Assembly: GCA_903911805.1 (NCBI GenBank)
Contig: CAIWET010000096.1
Location: 1-24,242, forward strand
Direction of reading: 5' to 3'
DNA: 24,242 bases
Origin: an uncultured Ignavibacteria bacterium
Lineage (GTDB): Bacteria; Bacteroidota; Ignavibacteria; Kapaibacteriales; UBA2268
This document shows, piece by piece, positions 13,420-21,870 of the stretch. The position numbers were made by a program, and so were the translations under genes. The notes under the pieces were generated by a model that was not told where the DNA came from, searched no databases, and was given only the letters and a program-made list of their open reading frames with translations. How positions within the stretch are numbered: position 1 is the first letter of the stretch; the number at the start of each line of letters is the position of its first letter.

Positions 13420-15456
13420 ATGAAATTAAAAAGTTATGTTTCCGGACAATGGTTCGAAAGCTCAAACTCAGGTCAAATACTTTATAATGCTGTTACAGGA
13501 TCTCCAGTAGCAGAAATTTCCAGCAATGGAATCGATTTTAAAGATGCTTTAGAATATGCACGTAAAGTTGGAAATAAAAATCTCAGAAAATATACATTTC
13601 ATGATAGATCAAGAATGCTCAAAGCATTAGCCCAATTTTTAATGTCAAATAAGGAAAAATATTACAATTTATCTTATGCCACTGGTGCCACCAAAATGGA
13701 TTCGTGGATTGATATCGAAGGAGGTATTGGTACTCTTTATTCTTATGCAAGCAAAGGCAGACGCGAACTTCCTAATGAAAACTTCTATATTGATGGCAAT
13801 TTAGAGCATTTATCTAAAAATGGAACATTCCAAGGTCGTCATATCTGTGTACCTTTAGAAGGAGCCGCAATTCACATCAATGCTTTCAATTTTCCTATTT
13901 GGGGAATGTTAGAAAAATTAGCACCATCAATCGTGGCTGGAATGCCTGTAATAATTAAGCCAGCTTCGTTAACAGCATATTTAACTGAGCTGATGGCACA
14001 AGATATAATTGCTTCTGGAATTCTACCAGAAGGTGCTTTTCAATTGATTTGTGGCAGCGCTGGCGACTTATTGAGCCACGTAAACTGTCAAGACGTTGTA
14101 ACTTTTACAGGTTCAGCATATACAGGAAAAAAATTAAAACAAACTCCAGCAATTCTTGATAACTCGGTTAGATTTAATATGGAAGCCGATTCCCTCAATT
14201 TTTCAATGCTTGGATTAGAAGCAAAACCTGGTACAGCTGAATTTGACCTTTTTGCAAAAGAAGTTGTTAGAGAAATGACTGTTAAAGCTGGTCAAAAATG
14301 TACAGCTATCAGAAGAGTGATTGTACCAGAAGCATATATCGAAGACTTAGGAATTTCGATTAAGGAGAAATTGGCAAAAATCAAACTTGGCAATCCTCAA
14401 TCTGAAGGAGTTAGAATGGGTCCGCTTGCAGGAAGAGAGCAAGTTGACGAAGTTAAAGCAAGAATGAACGAAATAGCTGCTACATCCAAGAAAATGATGG
14501 AGTGGAATGATTCAAAATTAAGCGATGCCGATTATGAATCTGGTGCATTCTTCTCCCCTACTTTACTATTGAACGAAAATCCTTTAGTGAATCTTGAATC
14601 ACATAACATTGAAGCTTTTGGACCAGTTACTACAATGATGCCTTATAAAACAATTGACGAAGCAATTGAAATTGCAAAACTTGGCAAAGGTTCGTTAGTT
14701 GGTTCTGTTTTCTCAGCTGACAATAATTTTGTTAGAGAAATTGTAATGGGTACTGCAACTTATCACGGAAGATTAGTTTTAATCAATGCCGACTCAGCTG
14801 GAGAATCCACTGGTCACGGCTCACCAATGCCGCAAATGACTCACGGTGGACCTGGTAGAGCTGGTGGTGGCGAAGAACTTGGTGGAATCAGAAGCGTAAT
14901 GCATTATATGCAAAGAACTGCTCTTCAGGGGCATCCTACAACATTGACAGCTGTTTACAAAGAATGGACAAAAGGAGCAACCAAACAAGAACACGACAAA
15001 CATCCATTCAGAAAATACTTTGAAGAAATTCAAATTGGTGATACTTTAGAAACTCACAGAAGAACAGTTACAGATGCAGATATCGTAAATTTTGCTGGTA
15101 TCAGCGGAGATTTCTTCTATGCTCATACTGACGTTACTTCATTAGAAGGAACAATTTTCGAAAAAAGAGTTGCTCACGGATATTTTGTAATTTCAGCTGC
15201 CGCAGGGTTATTTGTTGACCCTAAAAAAGGACCAGTTTTAGCGAATTATGGTCTCGATGAATTACGATTCATTAAGCCTGTTTATACTGGAGATACAATT
15301 TGGGTTAAATTAACTTGCAAGAATAAAGAGCAAAAAGAAGACCGTGAAGGCGAAACACCTTGCGGAGTAGTAAAATGGGATGTTGAAGTTTTAAATCAAA
15401 ATTCAGAGCAAGTTGCCCAAGCAACCATTTTGACATTAGTTGCTAGAAAAGGTTAG
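13420..15456 (+). CDS. paaZ: PaaZ: oxepin-CoA hydrolase / 3-oxo-5,6-dehydrosuberyl-CoA semialdehyde dehydrogenase
   Basis: A 678-residue cytosolic bifunctional enzyme of aerobic phenylacetate degradation. A C-terminal hydratase opens the oxepin-CoA ring, and an N-terminal NADP-dependent aldehyde dehydrogenase oxidises the resulting semialdehyde. The dehydrogenase (about 1-520) opens LKSYVSGQWFESS and carries IHINAFNFPIWGMLEKLAP, VTFTGSAYTGKKL, general base Glu255 (NMEADSLNFS) and nucleophile Cys294 (KAGQKCTAIRR). The MaoC-like domain (about 535-678) has GISGDFFYAHTD with Asp564 and His569, then VAHGYFVISAAAGLFV. Length and catalytic positions agree closely with E. coli PaaZ (681 aa, Glu256, Cys295). 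No other paa gene is in the window, so it stands alone. GGTTAG/CTAACC forms an inverted repeat around the stop codon. An aldehyde dehydrogenase acting on another CoA-linked substrate is possible but less likely. Confidence 0.95.
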   Translation: MKLKSYVSGQWFESSNSGQILYNAVTGSPVAEISSNGIDFKDALEYARKVGNKNLRKYTFHDRSRMLKALAQFLMSNKEKYYNLSYATGATKMDSWIDIEGGIGTLYSYASKGRRELPNENFYIDGNLEHLSKNGTFQGRHICVPLEGAAIHINAFNFPIWGMLEKLAPSIVAGMPVIIKPASLTAYLTELMAQDIIASGILPEGAFQLICGSAGDLLSHVNCQDVVTFTGSAYTGKKLKQTPAILDNSVRFNMEADSLNFSMLGLEAKPGTAEFDLFAKEVVREMTVKAGQKCTAIRRVIVPEAYIEDLGISIKEKLAKIKLGNPQSEGVRMGPLAGREQVDEVKARMNEIAATSKKMMEWNDSKLSDADYESGAFFSPTLLLNENPLVNLESHNIEAFGPVTTMMPYKTIDEAIEIAKLGKGSLVGSVFSADNNFVREIVMGTATYHGRLVLINADSAGESTGHGSPMPQMTHGGPGRAGGGEELGGIRSVMHYMQRTALQGHPTTLTAVYKEWTKGATKQEHDKHPFRKYFEEIQIGDTLETHRRTVTDADIVNFAGISGDFFYAHTDVTSLEGTIFEKRVAHGYFVISAAAGLFVDPKKGPVLANYGLDELRFIKPVYTGDTIWVKLTCKNKEQKEDREGETPCGVVKWDVEVLNQNSEQVAQATILTLVARKG

Positions 15457-15487
15457 GATTAGCGACCTTGTCTAACCCCACCCTAAA

Positions 15488-15509
15488 TCCCTCCCCTTGA
15501 AGGGAGGGA
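15488..15509. repeat. GC-rich palindrome TCCCTCCC / GGGAGGGA
   Basis: A perfect 8-bp stem with loop CTTGAA, 32 bp after the paaZ stop. It could act as a terminator or mRNA 3'-end protector for paaZ, but no T-run follows directly. From general familiarity, CCCTAAATCCCTCCCC...GGGAGGGACTT strings recur in intergenic DNA of Bacteroidota-group genomes, so it is probably a dispersed repeat. Confidence 0.5.
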
Positions 15510-15603
15510 CTTGAAGAAATGGAATAAATTTTGTCATTCTTTTTTAATACCGTCATCCTGAACGAAGTGAAGATTCGCATTTAATTTTTTCTGGCTGATC
15601 ATT

Positions 15604-15689
15604 TCGATACAATTCCTTCGGAATCTACTCTGGTGACCATATTACAATCGTTGGCTGAGTAGATGCGAAAGCATCGTATCGAAGCCAAC
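15604..15689. repeat. REPIN-like repeat, copy 1 (86 bp)
   Basis: Two inverted arms. The left arm (15604-15630) read on the minus strand and the right arm (15657-15682) read on the plus strand are both GAGTAGAT-hairpin-(C/T)GTATCGA. The arm hairpins are ATTCC-GAA-GGAAT and GATGC-GAAA-GCATC, and about 21 of 25 positions agree between arms. A 26-bp core separates them. GTTGGCT (15650-15656) and AGCCAAC (15683-15689) add a further inverted pair around the right arm. A GTAG tetranucleotide at the foot of each hairpin is the hallmark of REP elements mobilised by RAYT transposases. Confidence 0.65.
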
Positions 15690-15776
15690 TCGATACGATT
15701 CCTTCGGAAACTAATCAATGACCGCCCCTAAAAGCCGTTGGCTTAAGTGATGCGAAAGCATCGTATCGAAGCCAAC
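15690..15776. repeat. REPIN-like repeat, copy 2 (87 bp), degenerate
   Basis: Directly abuts copy 1 in the same orientation. It begins TCGATACGATTCCTTCGGAA and ends GATGCGAAAGCATC followed by GTATCGAAGCCAAC, matching copy 1 at both ends, while the core differs. The GTAG feet of both arms are altered here (TTAG, AGTG), so this copy looks older or inactive. GTTGGCT/AGCCAAC is retained at 15737-15743 and 15770-15776. Confidence 0.6.
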
Positions 15777-15817
15777 ATTAAATGGGAACACAATCTTTTT
15801 TTTAAAATTCTATCTTT

Positions 15818-18800
15818 TTATCTTAAAATCATAAATTTACCAAAAATTGGCTCAACATAAATTTCTTCTACATTGGTGATATATATTTTATATAGATAAA
15901 ATCCTATTGGCAATTCATTTCCATAATAATCTTTTCCATCCCAAAACATATCATTTTCACCAATTCTTATATGATAATATAATTTATTTACTTCTCTGCC
16001 ATTATAATCATAAATCTCAATTCTTGCAGTAGCGTCAGTTATTGGTGCTTTGTAAACAAATTTAAAATATGTAATTTCTGCAAATGGATTTGGGAAATTC
16101 ACTAATTTTTCTACTAAGCCATTTTGAGAAACATTTAATACTATATTAAAAGTATCTCTAATTCCATTACCATCTAATGAGTATAATGAAAAGAAATTTT
16201 CGCCATAATCAAGAGAATCGGATTCATATTCAAACTCACCTTTTAATGTAATATCCCTATCAAAAGAAGTATAAGTTACTGGTTTAAGAGATTTCCATTT
16301 AGCATTTAATCTAAACGCCCAATTTTTTATATCATATATAGGCATTCTTGAGTTATCGTGTATTTTGATTTTGATTTTTGGCTTAATTTGAACAAAATCT
16401 TTGTTCGTTACAAGTTTATCATCAACATACATCTCAAACCAAGGCTTTAAAGTGTCTTCGATAATGAATAAGCTCTTCTCAGAATCATTGTTAAAAGTAA
16501 AGAATTCGTCAATATTTGTTGAGTCATTAATTGTGATGAAGAAGTCATTTTGACCCTTCAAATATTTGTCAGTAAATCTTGTGAATGAATATTCATATTT
16601 TTGATCTGGTGCCAAAGATGGTACAAAAGTTTTATGATACTCGACATTATTGAATACATCTCCGCCTACAAATTTCAACTCAGTCAGCATCGAAGGGATT
16701 CTTTTTGATAAATTCCTTACTGTGGTGTGAAAAATTACCGAATCTCCACGCTCTAATGAATCAGCATTCATATATGTTAAATGGTTGTAAATTGCATATT
16801 CGTTCAATGGAATAAAATTAACATTTATTGAAGAGATTGAAGCTTGTTTATTTGCACTTATGTATTTTTCATTTTGTAATTTAGCAATAATTTTTAATTT
16901 TGTATAAATTAAAGCATTTAATGAAGTTAAATCAATATGCAATTGATTTTTAAATGTACCTAAAAGAACTTCGCTCAAATCTTTTTTATTAATTCCATAT
17001 ATTTTAATTTCAACTGATGAAGAATCATTCGAAAAATTGATATCCGGATTTATGCTAATCCATTTTCTTGCTGGACCAACAATCCTTGTTTCGAGCTGCC
17101 CATTGAATCTATTAAAAGTGAATGATGTATCTATCACTAACAGCTGAGTACCAGTGGTATCAATAGCTTCTTTTATAAATGAATTTTTAGGATTGCGTGA
17201 TGCTGCAAAGCAATAAGCCGTATTATAGCCAATTTCATCGGCGAATTTGGATCCTAAAGATTTGAAAAATATTTTCATTGAATCAATTGAGCCAGGAGAA
17301 TCTTGTGGCACTCTTAACATTGGAACGTGAAAAGCACGATCACAAATTGTAAATAAAATAATGTCAGTTATATCAACTGAATCTTTAATATATTCCATGA
17401 ATTTAATTGATGAGGAATCATCACCAAAGGAATCATAAGTTCTTTTGCTTTTCACTTCACCAGTCTCGCCATTTAAATTGACTAAATTTAGTCCTCTTGG
17501 GCGAATTCCTGCGGATTGTGTCCAGATAATATCATTGCCATTTACATTAATTTTAGATTGGCTAATATGATTTAAAGTGTCTTCCAAAGAGCTTTCTATT
17601 TTTGTATTTATTTTATCAAAAACAAGCGATAAAGTTTCCTTATTATTCTTTTTTGTAAAGCCCAAGTTTTCGAGTTTTTGCTCTTGCCATTCTTCTTTTG
17701 AGCTAATAACTAATCTTGCACTATCTGCGATTGGTATATTAGCTGTATAAAATGGGATTATATTCCATTCGCTTTCAAATCCACTTTCAATTGAATATCT
17801 GCAAGCAAAAATCAATGATTGATTTGGTGAGAATAATGCCTTTGGTTTCCAGTCGATAAAGTTAGAATCAATTGTAATCTCATCTTGAGTAGATTGTATA
17901 ATTGTATTATTAAGCGAATCACTTCTGTCTATAATTTTGAAATCATATTTGATTTTTCCATCTAATTTTATTGGATTAATCACTCTGAATTCTGGATTTG
18001 TAGCACTTACATTCCAATATGGGAGAGGCTCAAAAGCAAGTAAACCAATTTTAAATACATCAAAATCAAATGAATAAATATTATTTGCTTTGCTATCTTC
18101 GCGATTGTTATTGTCCACATCTGCAATTATAGTAATTCTGTGAGTTCCTGGTTTATCTTTAATTGGTATAGTAAATTTAAAATTATTTTTAAAGCAAATA
18201 TCATTCATTTTGAAAGAATAAGTATCAAGTTTATTGTTATAATTTCTAACAGCTATTAGTCGGAATGGTTTATCAATATTATAACCATTATTAAATAAAG
18301 TTCCGGTGATAGTTATAAAATTATCATTTTCAGTAATTGTTGTATTTTGAGGATTTTGAAATTTTACATAATCTTTTAAGAAATACAATTCTGCATATTT
18401 TGAAGGGTATACATTTAATAGTGGATCTCCCAAAATTGTGAATTGATAAGCATAAGCTTCGCGATTCTGGTATTCTGAGCCATAAGCTAATAATTTATAT
18501 TTCGATAAATTGATTAATTCAGCATAATTTCTTATTCTCATTGATGTATCTGCTAAAAATAAATTTATATTATTTTGAAGCTCTACTCCAAGCATAACGC
18601 TTGTAACAAATGTGGAGCCAGCGGCAGAAATAAATCCTTTATCTTTTTCTAATACATATTCTTCATTTCTGGAGGTTACATTTGATTCGCCAAATGCGGA
18701 AGAATTACAACTAATAGTCAGTAAAAATCCATATTTATCTTTATTATTCAATAATTTAGAATTCCAACCATCTACATCGAATACTGTTGGTGATCCGTGA

Positions 18801-21121
18801 CCTAAAAATGTAGTAAAGCCAACACCTTTGTTAATTATTGACATAATTTTCTGACCATCAGATTCACCTGTTGCATTATTATCACTTTTATGAACAGTCA
18901 AAGTATCCGCACACAAATTTGGTTCAACAAGAACAGGAGCAAATGCGTATTTCATATAATTCTCGAACGCTTCGCCTTCGCCATCACCTCCACCTGAGAG
19001 TAAAAGGAAAGTTTTTTTCCAAGGATTCAATTCAGAATTGTAAAATCCATTTAGCTTATCAATATAATTGAAAATATCAATATTACTTTGTGCTGTCAAT
19101 CTTGAAATTGCAATTTCAGGCTTATTGTTTACAGAATCTCCTTGAGTGGTGTACCAAAAATCACTATAAGGCCAACCATAAGATGGCACTAAATCAACAA
19201 TTGATGACTTTTCAATAAAGTTTCTTGAGTCAAGGTTTGCATCTCCGATAATAAATACATATTTGGGAGCTGATTTCTGCCAATCAGTTTGAGTTAAATG
19301 AACAAAATCTCTAATTGCGTGTGGAGATTTATTGCCATAATTGAATTCTTTATAAATATCGTCAATATCAGCTACAAAATAATTTAATGATGGATTGTAC
19401 TTTTTGGTTGCCTTAATTAAACTATCTACACCACTTTTTAATGAATGATGAGTAATAACCAAAACATTAGCTTTATTCAATTTATTTAAATAATCAGTAG
19501 AATTTACCGAATTAAATTCTGGTTGTTTTCCTTTGTTATCAGAGCAATACAAATGATATTCTTTGTCAGATTCTAGTGATATTATCTTTTCTGAACCTGA
19601 ATTACTATCGTATAAAAAGTAATTGTTAATTTCGTCTATGATAAATTTTGCCCCAGCAAAGTTCTTAATTCTTACAGATGAATTTTGACTCAATTTGTCA
19701 ACATAAAAATCAGTAACATCTTTTGATAAAACTGGTAAAATTTTAGTCTCAATATTGAAATAGTCCAAACCAATATAGTCATTTGTTACCAAGACCATAG
19801 TTGAGTCAAGAACGCCAGTTGTTTTAAAATAGAATTTCGAAGAAGAACCTGAAAAATCATTATTAGAAATCGAGTAATTTAATTTATAATATTCACCATC
19901 TTTTACGATTTCATCATCAATTTTCTTATTATTTATATCAACTCTATAATGATGCCCACGAAACCATCCTTTGGTTGAATTTAACCTAACACTTGAAAAA
20001 CCAATTTCTAATTTTGCAGAATCTGAGGAATTAGAATATGGAGTGAAGTCAATTGGATATTCAAAAGTATTATTAGAATAGGGCTCTATTATTTTCCACA
20101 GCCAATATTCACCTTTGCAAGTACGTGTTTGAATATAATCATAACCAACAGCGTATTCTTTTTCATCTTCAAAATGCTTATTTAATCTTACAAATTCCAA
20201 TTCTTTTGATGCGTTTACATTTGGAAATGTTGAATATCTCAATCCTTCTGAGGATTCATCATAATAAAGGAAAAATGACTCATACTTAGAATATGAATTA
20301 AGCCAGGTTGTATCTCCTTTTGGGCGAGAACCAATAAATGCGAATCCATCTGGGAAAGTGCCTAAATATACCTCGTTTCCTCTGTTTAATAAGTGAAGAT
20401 ATTTCAAATCTTTACTTCCTAATTGAGGCAAATATTTAATGATACTATCTTTATTAATTACACATAATTCATCAGAAGTTGTTTTAATTTCAAGATAATT
20501 TTTTGTTTTATCGTACCACGAATTAATAGGATTAATTAAATTAGCTTTTGGGGATTCTTTTAAATCTAAATAATCAAAGTGTTTTTTATTTATAATATAA
20601 TTTCTGAGATAATTTTCAGTTTGTTTATCTGAAATGCCAACATTTTGGTCAAATTCTAAAGATATTTCAATTTCGTTGATATATTCTAATGAATTCCCAG
20701 CTAATTTAAAAGGTTGGATATAAAGAAAACCAACACGATAATTAAGGTTATCATTATATTTTGTAATTTCAATTGAATAATCATTTATTGCTGGGATATT
20801 TTTATCAAATTTTTGAGTTTTTGATTTTGAAATATTATAATTAATATTGCCGATCAATTTTTCTGGCAAGCAAAAAGGAATTAAAATAGCTTCAGATTTC
20901 AATTCAGAATTTGGATTAATAGAAGTATAAATACTTGTTGTATTTAGTGTTAATCTGCTTTCCTTGGTTAAGTAATTTGGCTCGATTTCTGAGATTTTGA
21001 GTTTTATTCCATTGTTCTCTTCCTGCACTTGTATATTATAAGCGAATGCATCAAAAGAAAAAACTAAACCCAATATTTGCAAAAAGAAAATATATATAAA
21101 TAGCGACTTTTTCATATTCAA
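15818..21121 (-). CDS. large C25 (gingipain/PorU-type) cysteine protease with T9SS C-terminal domain
   Basis: A 1767-residue secreted protein. The signal peptide spans about 1-27 (hydrophobic run ending DAFA). After a beta-rich N-terminal region (about 30-550) comes the C25 peptidase domain (about 560-880): VFIIGDANLDSRNF, the ISRLTAQS segment, TTFLGHGSPTVFD with catalytic His775, and LLTISCNSSAFGES with Cys805. Next are CARDB/Ig-like beta domains (about 920-1660). The last 93 residues begin NFPNPF and include IYDYNGREV, FWDGKDYYGNELPIGFYLYKI, a type-A T9SS sorting domain. PorU, the T9SS sortase, has a C25 domain and keeps an uncleaved C-terminal domain, but is shorter (about 1150 aa). The long form resembles proteins called PorU2. 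It could be a sortase or a secreted/cell-surface protease. Start: Met1 or Met3 (MNMKK); no clear ribosome-binding site. It follows ccmB by 75 bp and converges with paaZ. Confidence 0.85.
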   Translation of the reverse strand: MNMKKSLFIYIFFLQILGLVFSFDAFAYNIQVQEENNGIKLKISEIEPNYLTKESRLTLNTTSIYTSINPNSELKSEAILIPFCLPEKLIGNINYNISKSKTQKFDKNIPAINDYSIEITKYNDNLNYRVGFLYIQPFKLAGNSLEYINEIEISLEFDQNVGISDKQTENYLRNYIINKKHFDYLDLKESPKANLINPINSWYDKTKNYLEIKTTSDELCVINKDSIIKYLPQLGSKDLKYLHLLNRGNEVYLGTFPDGFAFIGSRPKGDTTWLNSYSKYESFFLYYDESSEGLRYSTFPNVNASKELEFVRLNKHFEDEKEYAVGYDYIQTRTCKGEYWLWKIIEPYSNNTFEYPIDFTPYSNSSDSAKLEIGFSSVRLNSTKGWFRGHHYRVDINNKKIDDEIVKDGEYYKLNYSISNNDFSGSSSKFYFKTTGVLDSTMVLVTNDYIGLDYFNIETKILPVLSKDVTDFYVDKLSQNSSVRIKNFAGAKFIIDEINNYFLYDSNSGSEKIISLESDKEYHLYCSDNKGKQPEFNSVNSTDYLNKLNKANVLVITHHSLKSGVDSLIKATKKYNPSLNYFVADIDDIYKEFNYGNKSPHAIRDFVHLTQTDWQKSAPKYVFIIGDANLDSRNFIEKSSIVDLVPSYGWPYSDFWYTTQGDSVNNKPEIAISRLTAQSNIDIFNYIDKLNGFYNSELNPWKKTFLLLSGGGDGEGEAFENYMKYAFAPVLVEPNLCADTLTVHKSDNNATGESDGQKIMSIINKGVGFTTFLGHGSPTVFDVDGWNSKLLNNKDKYGFLLTISCNSSAFGESNVTSRNEEYVLEKDKGFISAAGSTFVTSVMLGVELQNNINLFLADTSMRIRNYAELINLSKYKLLAYGSEYQNREAYAYQFTILGDPLLNVYPSKYAELYFLKDYVKFQNPQNTTITENDNFITITGTLFNNGYNIDKPFRLIAVRNYNNKLDTYSFKMNDICFKNNFKFTIPIKDKPGTHRITIIADVDNNNREDSKANNIYSFDFDVFKIGLLAFEPLPYWNVSATNPEFRVINPIKLDGKIKYDFKIIDRSDSLNNTIIQSTQDEITIDSNFIDWKPKALFSPNQSLIFACRYSIESGFESEWNIIPFYTANIPIADSARLVISSKEEWQEQKLENLGFTKKNNKETLSLVFDKINTKIESSLEDTLNHISQSKINVNGNDIIWTQSAGIRPRGLNLVNLNGETGEVKSKRTYDSFGDDSSSIKFMEYIKDSVDITDIILFTICDRAFHVPMLRVPQDSPGSIDSMKIFFKSLGSKFADEIGYNTAYCFAASRNPKNSFIKEAIDTTGTQLLVIDTSFTFNRFNGQLETRIVGPARKWISINPDINFSNDSSSVEIKIYGINKKDLSEVLLGTFKNQLHIDLTSLNALIYTKLKIIAKLQNEKYISANKQASISSINVNFIPLNEYAIYNHLTYMNADSLERGDSVIFHTTVRNLSKRIPSMLTELKFVGGDVFNNVEYHKTFVPSLAPDQKYEYSFTRFTDKYLKGQNDFFITINDSTNIDEFFTFNNDSEKSLFIIEDTLKPWFEMYVDDKLVTNKDFVQIKPKIKIKIHDNSRMPIYDIKNWAFRLNAKWKSLKPVTYTSFDRDITLKGEFEYESDSLDYGENFFSLYSLDGNGIRDTFNIVLNVSQNGLVEKLVNFPNPFAEITYFKFVYKAPITDATARIEIYDYNGREVNKLYYHIRIGENDMFWDGKDYYGNELPIGFYLYKIYITNVEEIYVEPIFGKFMILR

Positions 21122-21196
21122 TAATTCAAATTAACAAATAAATTAATGACACTAGAAAGGGCTAAATGTTGTAAAATATATCAATTTTTAGATGTG

Positions 21197-21868
21197 TTAT
21201 TCTTTCCAAACTATATCGAAAAGGATGAATGAAATTGGAATTACAGCGCCACAATAGGCAAACATCATTTGAAGATTGGAGGATACTTCGACCCAGGTTG
21301 TTCCTTCAAGAGATTGTCTTGTATTGTCAATGCCTAACATAATAAGTGGCAATAAAATTGGGAATGATAAAATCGGGAACATTGCACCTTTTGTATTGGC
21401 TCTAGCAATAATTGCCGAAATAATAGTTGTTGCTGATGCTAATCCTATACTACCAACAAACATAGTAGCTGCGAATATACCAATTGATTTGATTTCAGTT
21501 GAATTAACAATGATTGAAAAAATGAATATAGCAACAAAGTTCAAAACCAAAGCTAATACAACATTATAAAGTAATTTGCCAAAGAAAACAGCAGTTGAAG
21601 TAGTTGAGAGCTTTAAAATTAATGATGTTCCGCGCTCTTCTTCAGAAACGAAAGTTTTATCTAAACCAGTCATTGCAGCGAAGAACATAATAATCCAAAG
21701 CAAACCAGCTGTTATGCTTTCATTAAGCTTTTCGCCAATTAAAGCAAAAACCACCATTGTGATTGTTACCAAAATAAATAAGAGAATAGCTGAAATAGAG
21801 TATCTTGTGCGAATTTCGCTTTTCAAGTCTTTAGAGAAAACGCCTTTTATTTGTTTTAATGTTGTCAT
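21197..21868 (-). CDS. ccmB: CcmB-like haem exporter / cytochrome c biogenesis permease
   Basis: A 223-residue inner-membrane protein with six hydrophobic segments: about 27-45, 52-70, 95-122, 128-152, 160-178 and 200-218. The N-terminus (LKQIKGVFSKDLKSEIRTRY) and the FVSEEERGTSLILKLSTTSTAVFFGKLLYN segment correspond to the CcmB motif 'F..E...GTLE.L'. PILSFPILLPLIMLGIDNTRQ matches the 'PILLPL/V' motif late in the family. The length is that of CcmB (about 220). CcmB is the permease of the CcmABCD complex used in cytochrome c maturation. No ccmA, ccmC or other ccm gene is adjacent; neighbours on both sides are surface proteins. It starts 2 bp after the IgGFc/barrel gene and is probably co-transcribed. 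A generic ABC-2 permease is the alternative. Confidence 0.82.
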   Translation of the reverse strand: MTTLKQIKGVFSKDLKSEIRTRYSISAILLFILVTITMVVFALIGEKLNESITAGLLWIIMFFAAMTGLDKTFVSEEERGTSLILKLSTTSTAVFFGKLLYNVVLALVLNFVAIFIFSIIVNSTEIKSIGIFAATMFVGSIGLASATTIISAIIARANTKGAMFPILSFPILLPLIMLGIDNTRQSLEGTTWVEVSSNLQMMFAYCGAVIPISFILFDIVWKE

Positions 21869-21870
21869 TT

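Larger units (their letters stand above)
15457..15817. other. repeat-rich intergenic region between convergent genes
   Basis: A 361-bp non-coding stretch between paaZ and the C25 protease gene, which converge on it. In order it holds a GC-rich hairpin (15488-15509), the string CATCCTGAACGAAGTGAAG (15554-15572), and two tandem REPIN-like units (15604-15776). It is visibly richer in G/C than the rest of the intergenic DNA. No open reading frame or RNA gene seen. No classic hairpin-plus-T-run terminator was found for either gene. Confidence 0.6.

Noticed and set aside
15604..15776. Tandem repeats as a CRISPR array or tRNA-like element
   Set aside because: Only two units, each internally palindromic with divergent cores; no regular short repeat-spacer pattern and no cas genes. 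The arms do not fold as a cloverleaf.
15818..21121. Naming the C25 protein PorU outright
   Set aside because: The dyad and sorting domain fit, but it is about 600 residues longer than PorU with extra beta domains; sortase and surface-protease roles cannot be separated from sequence alone.
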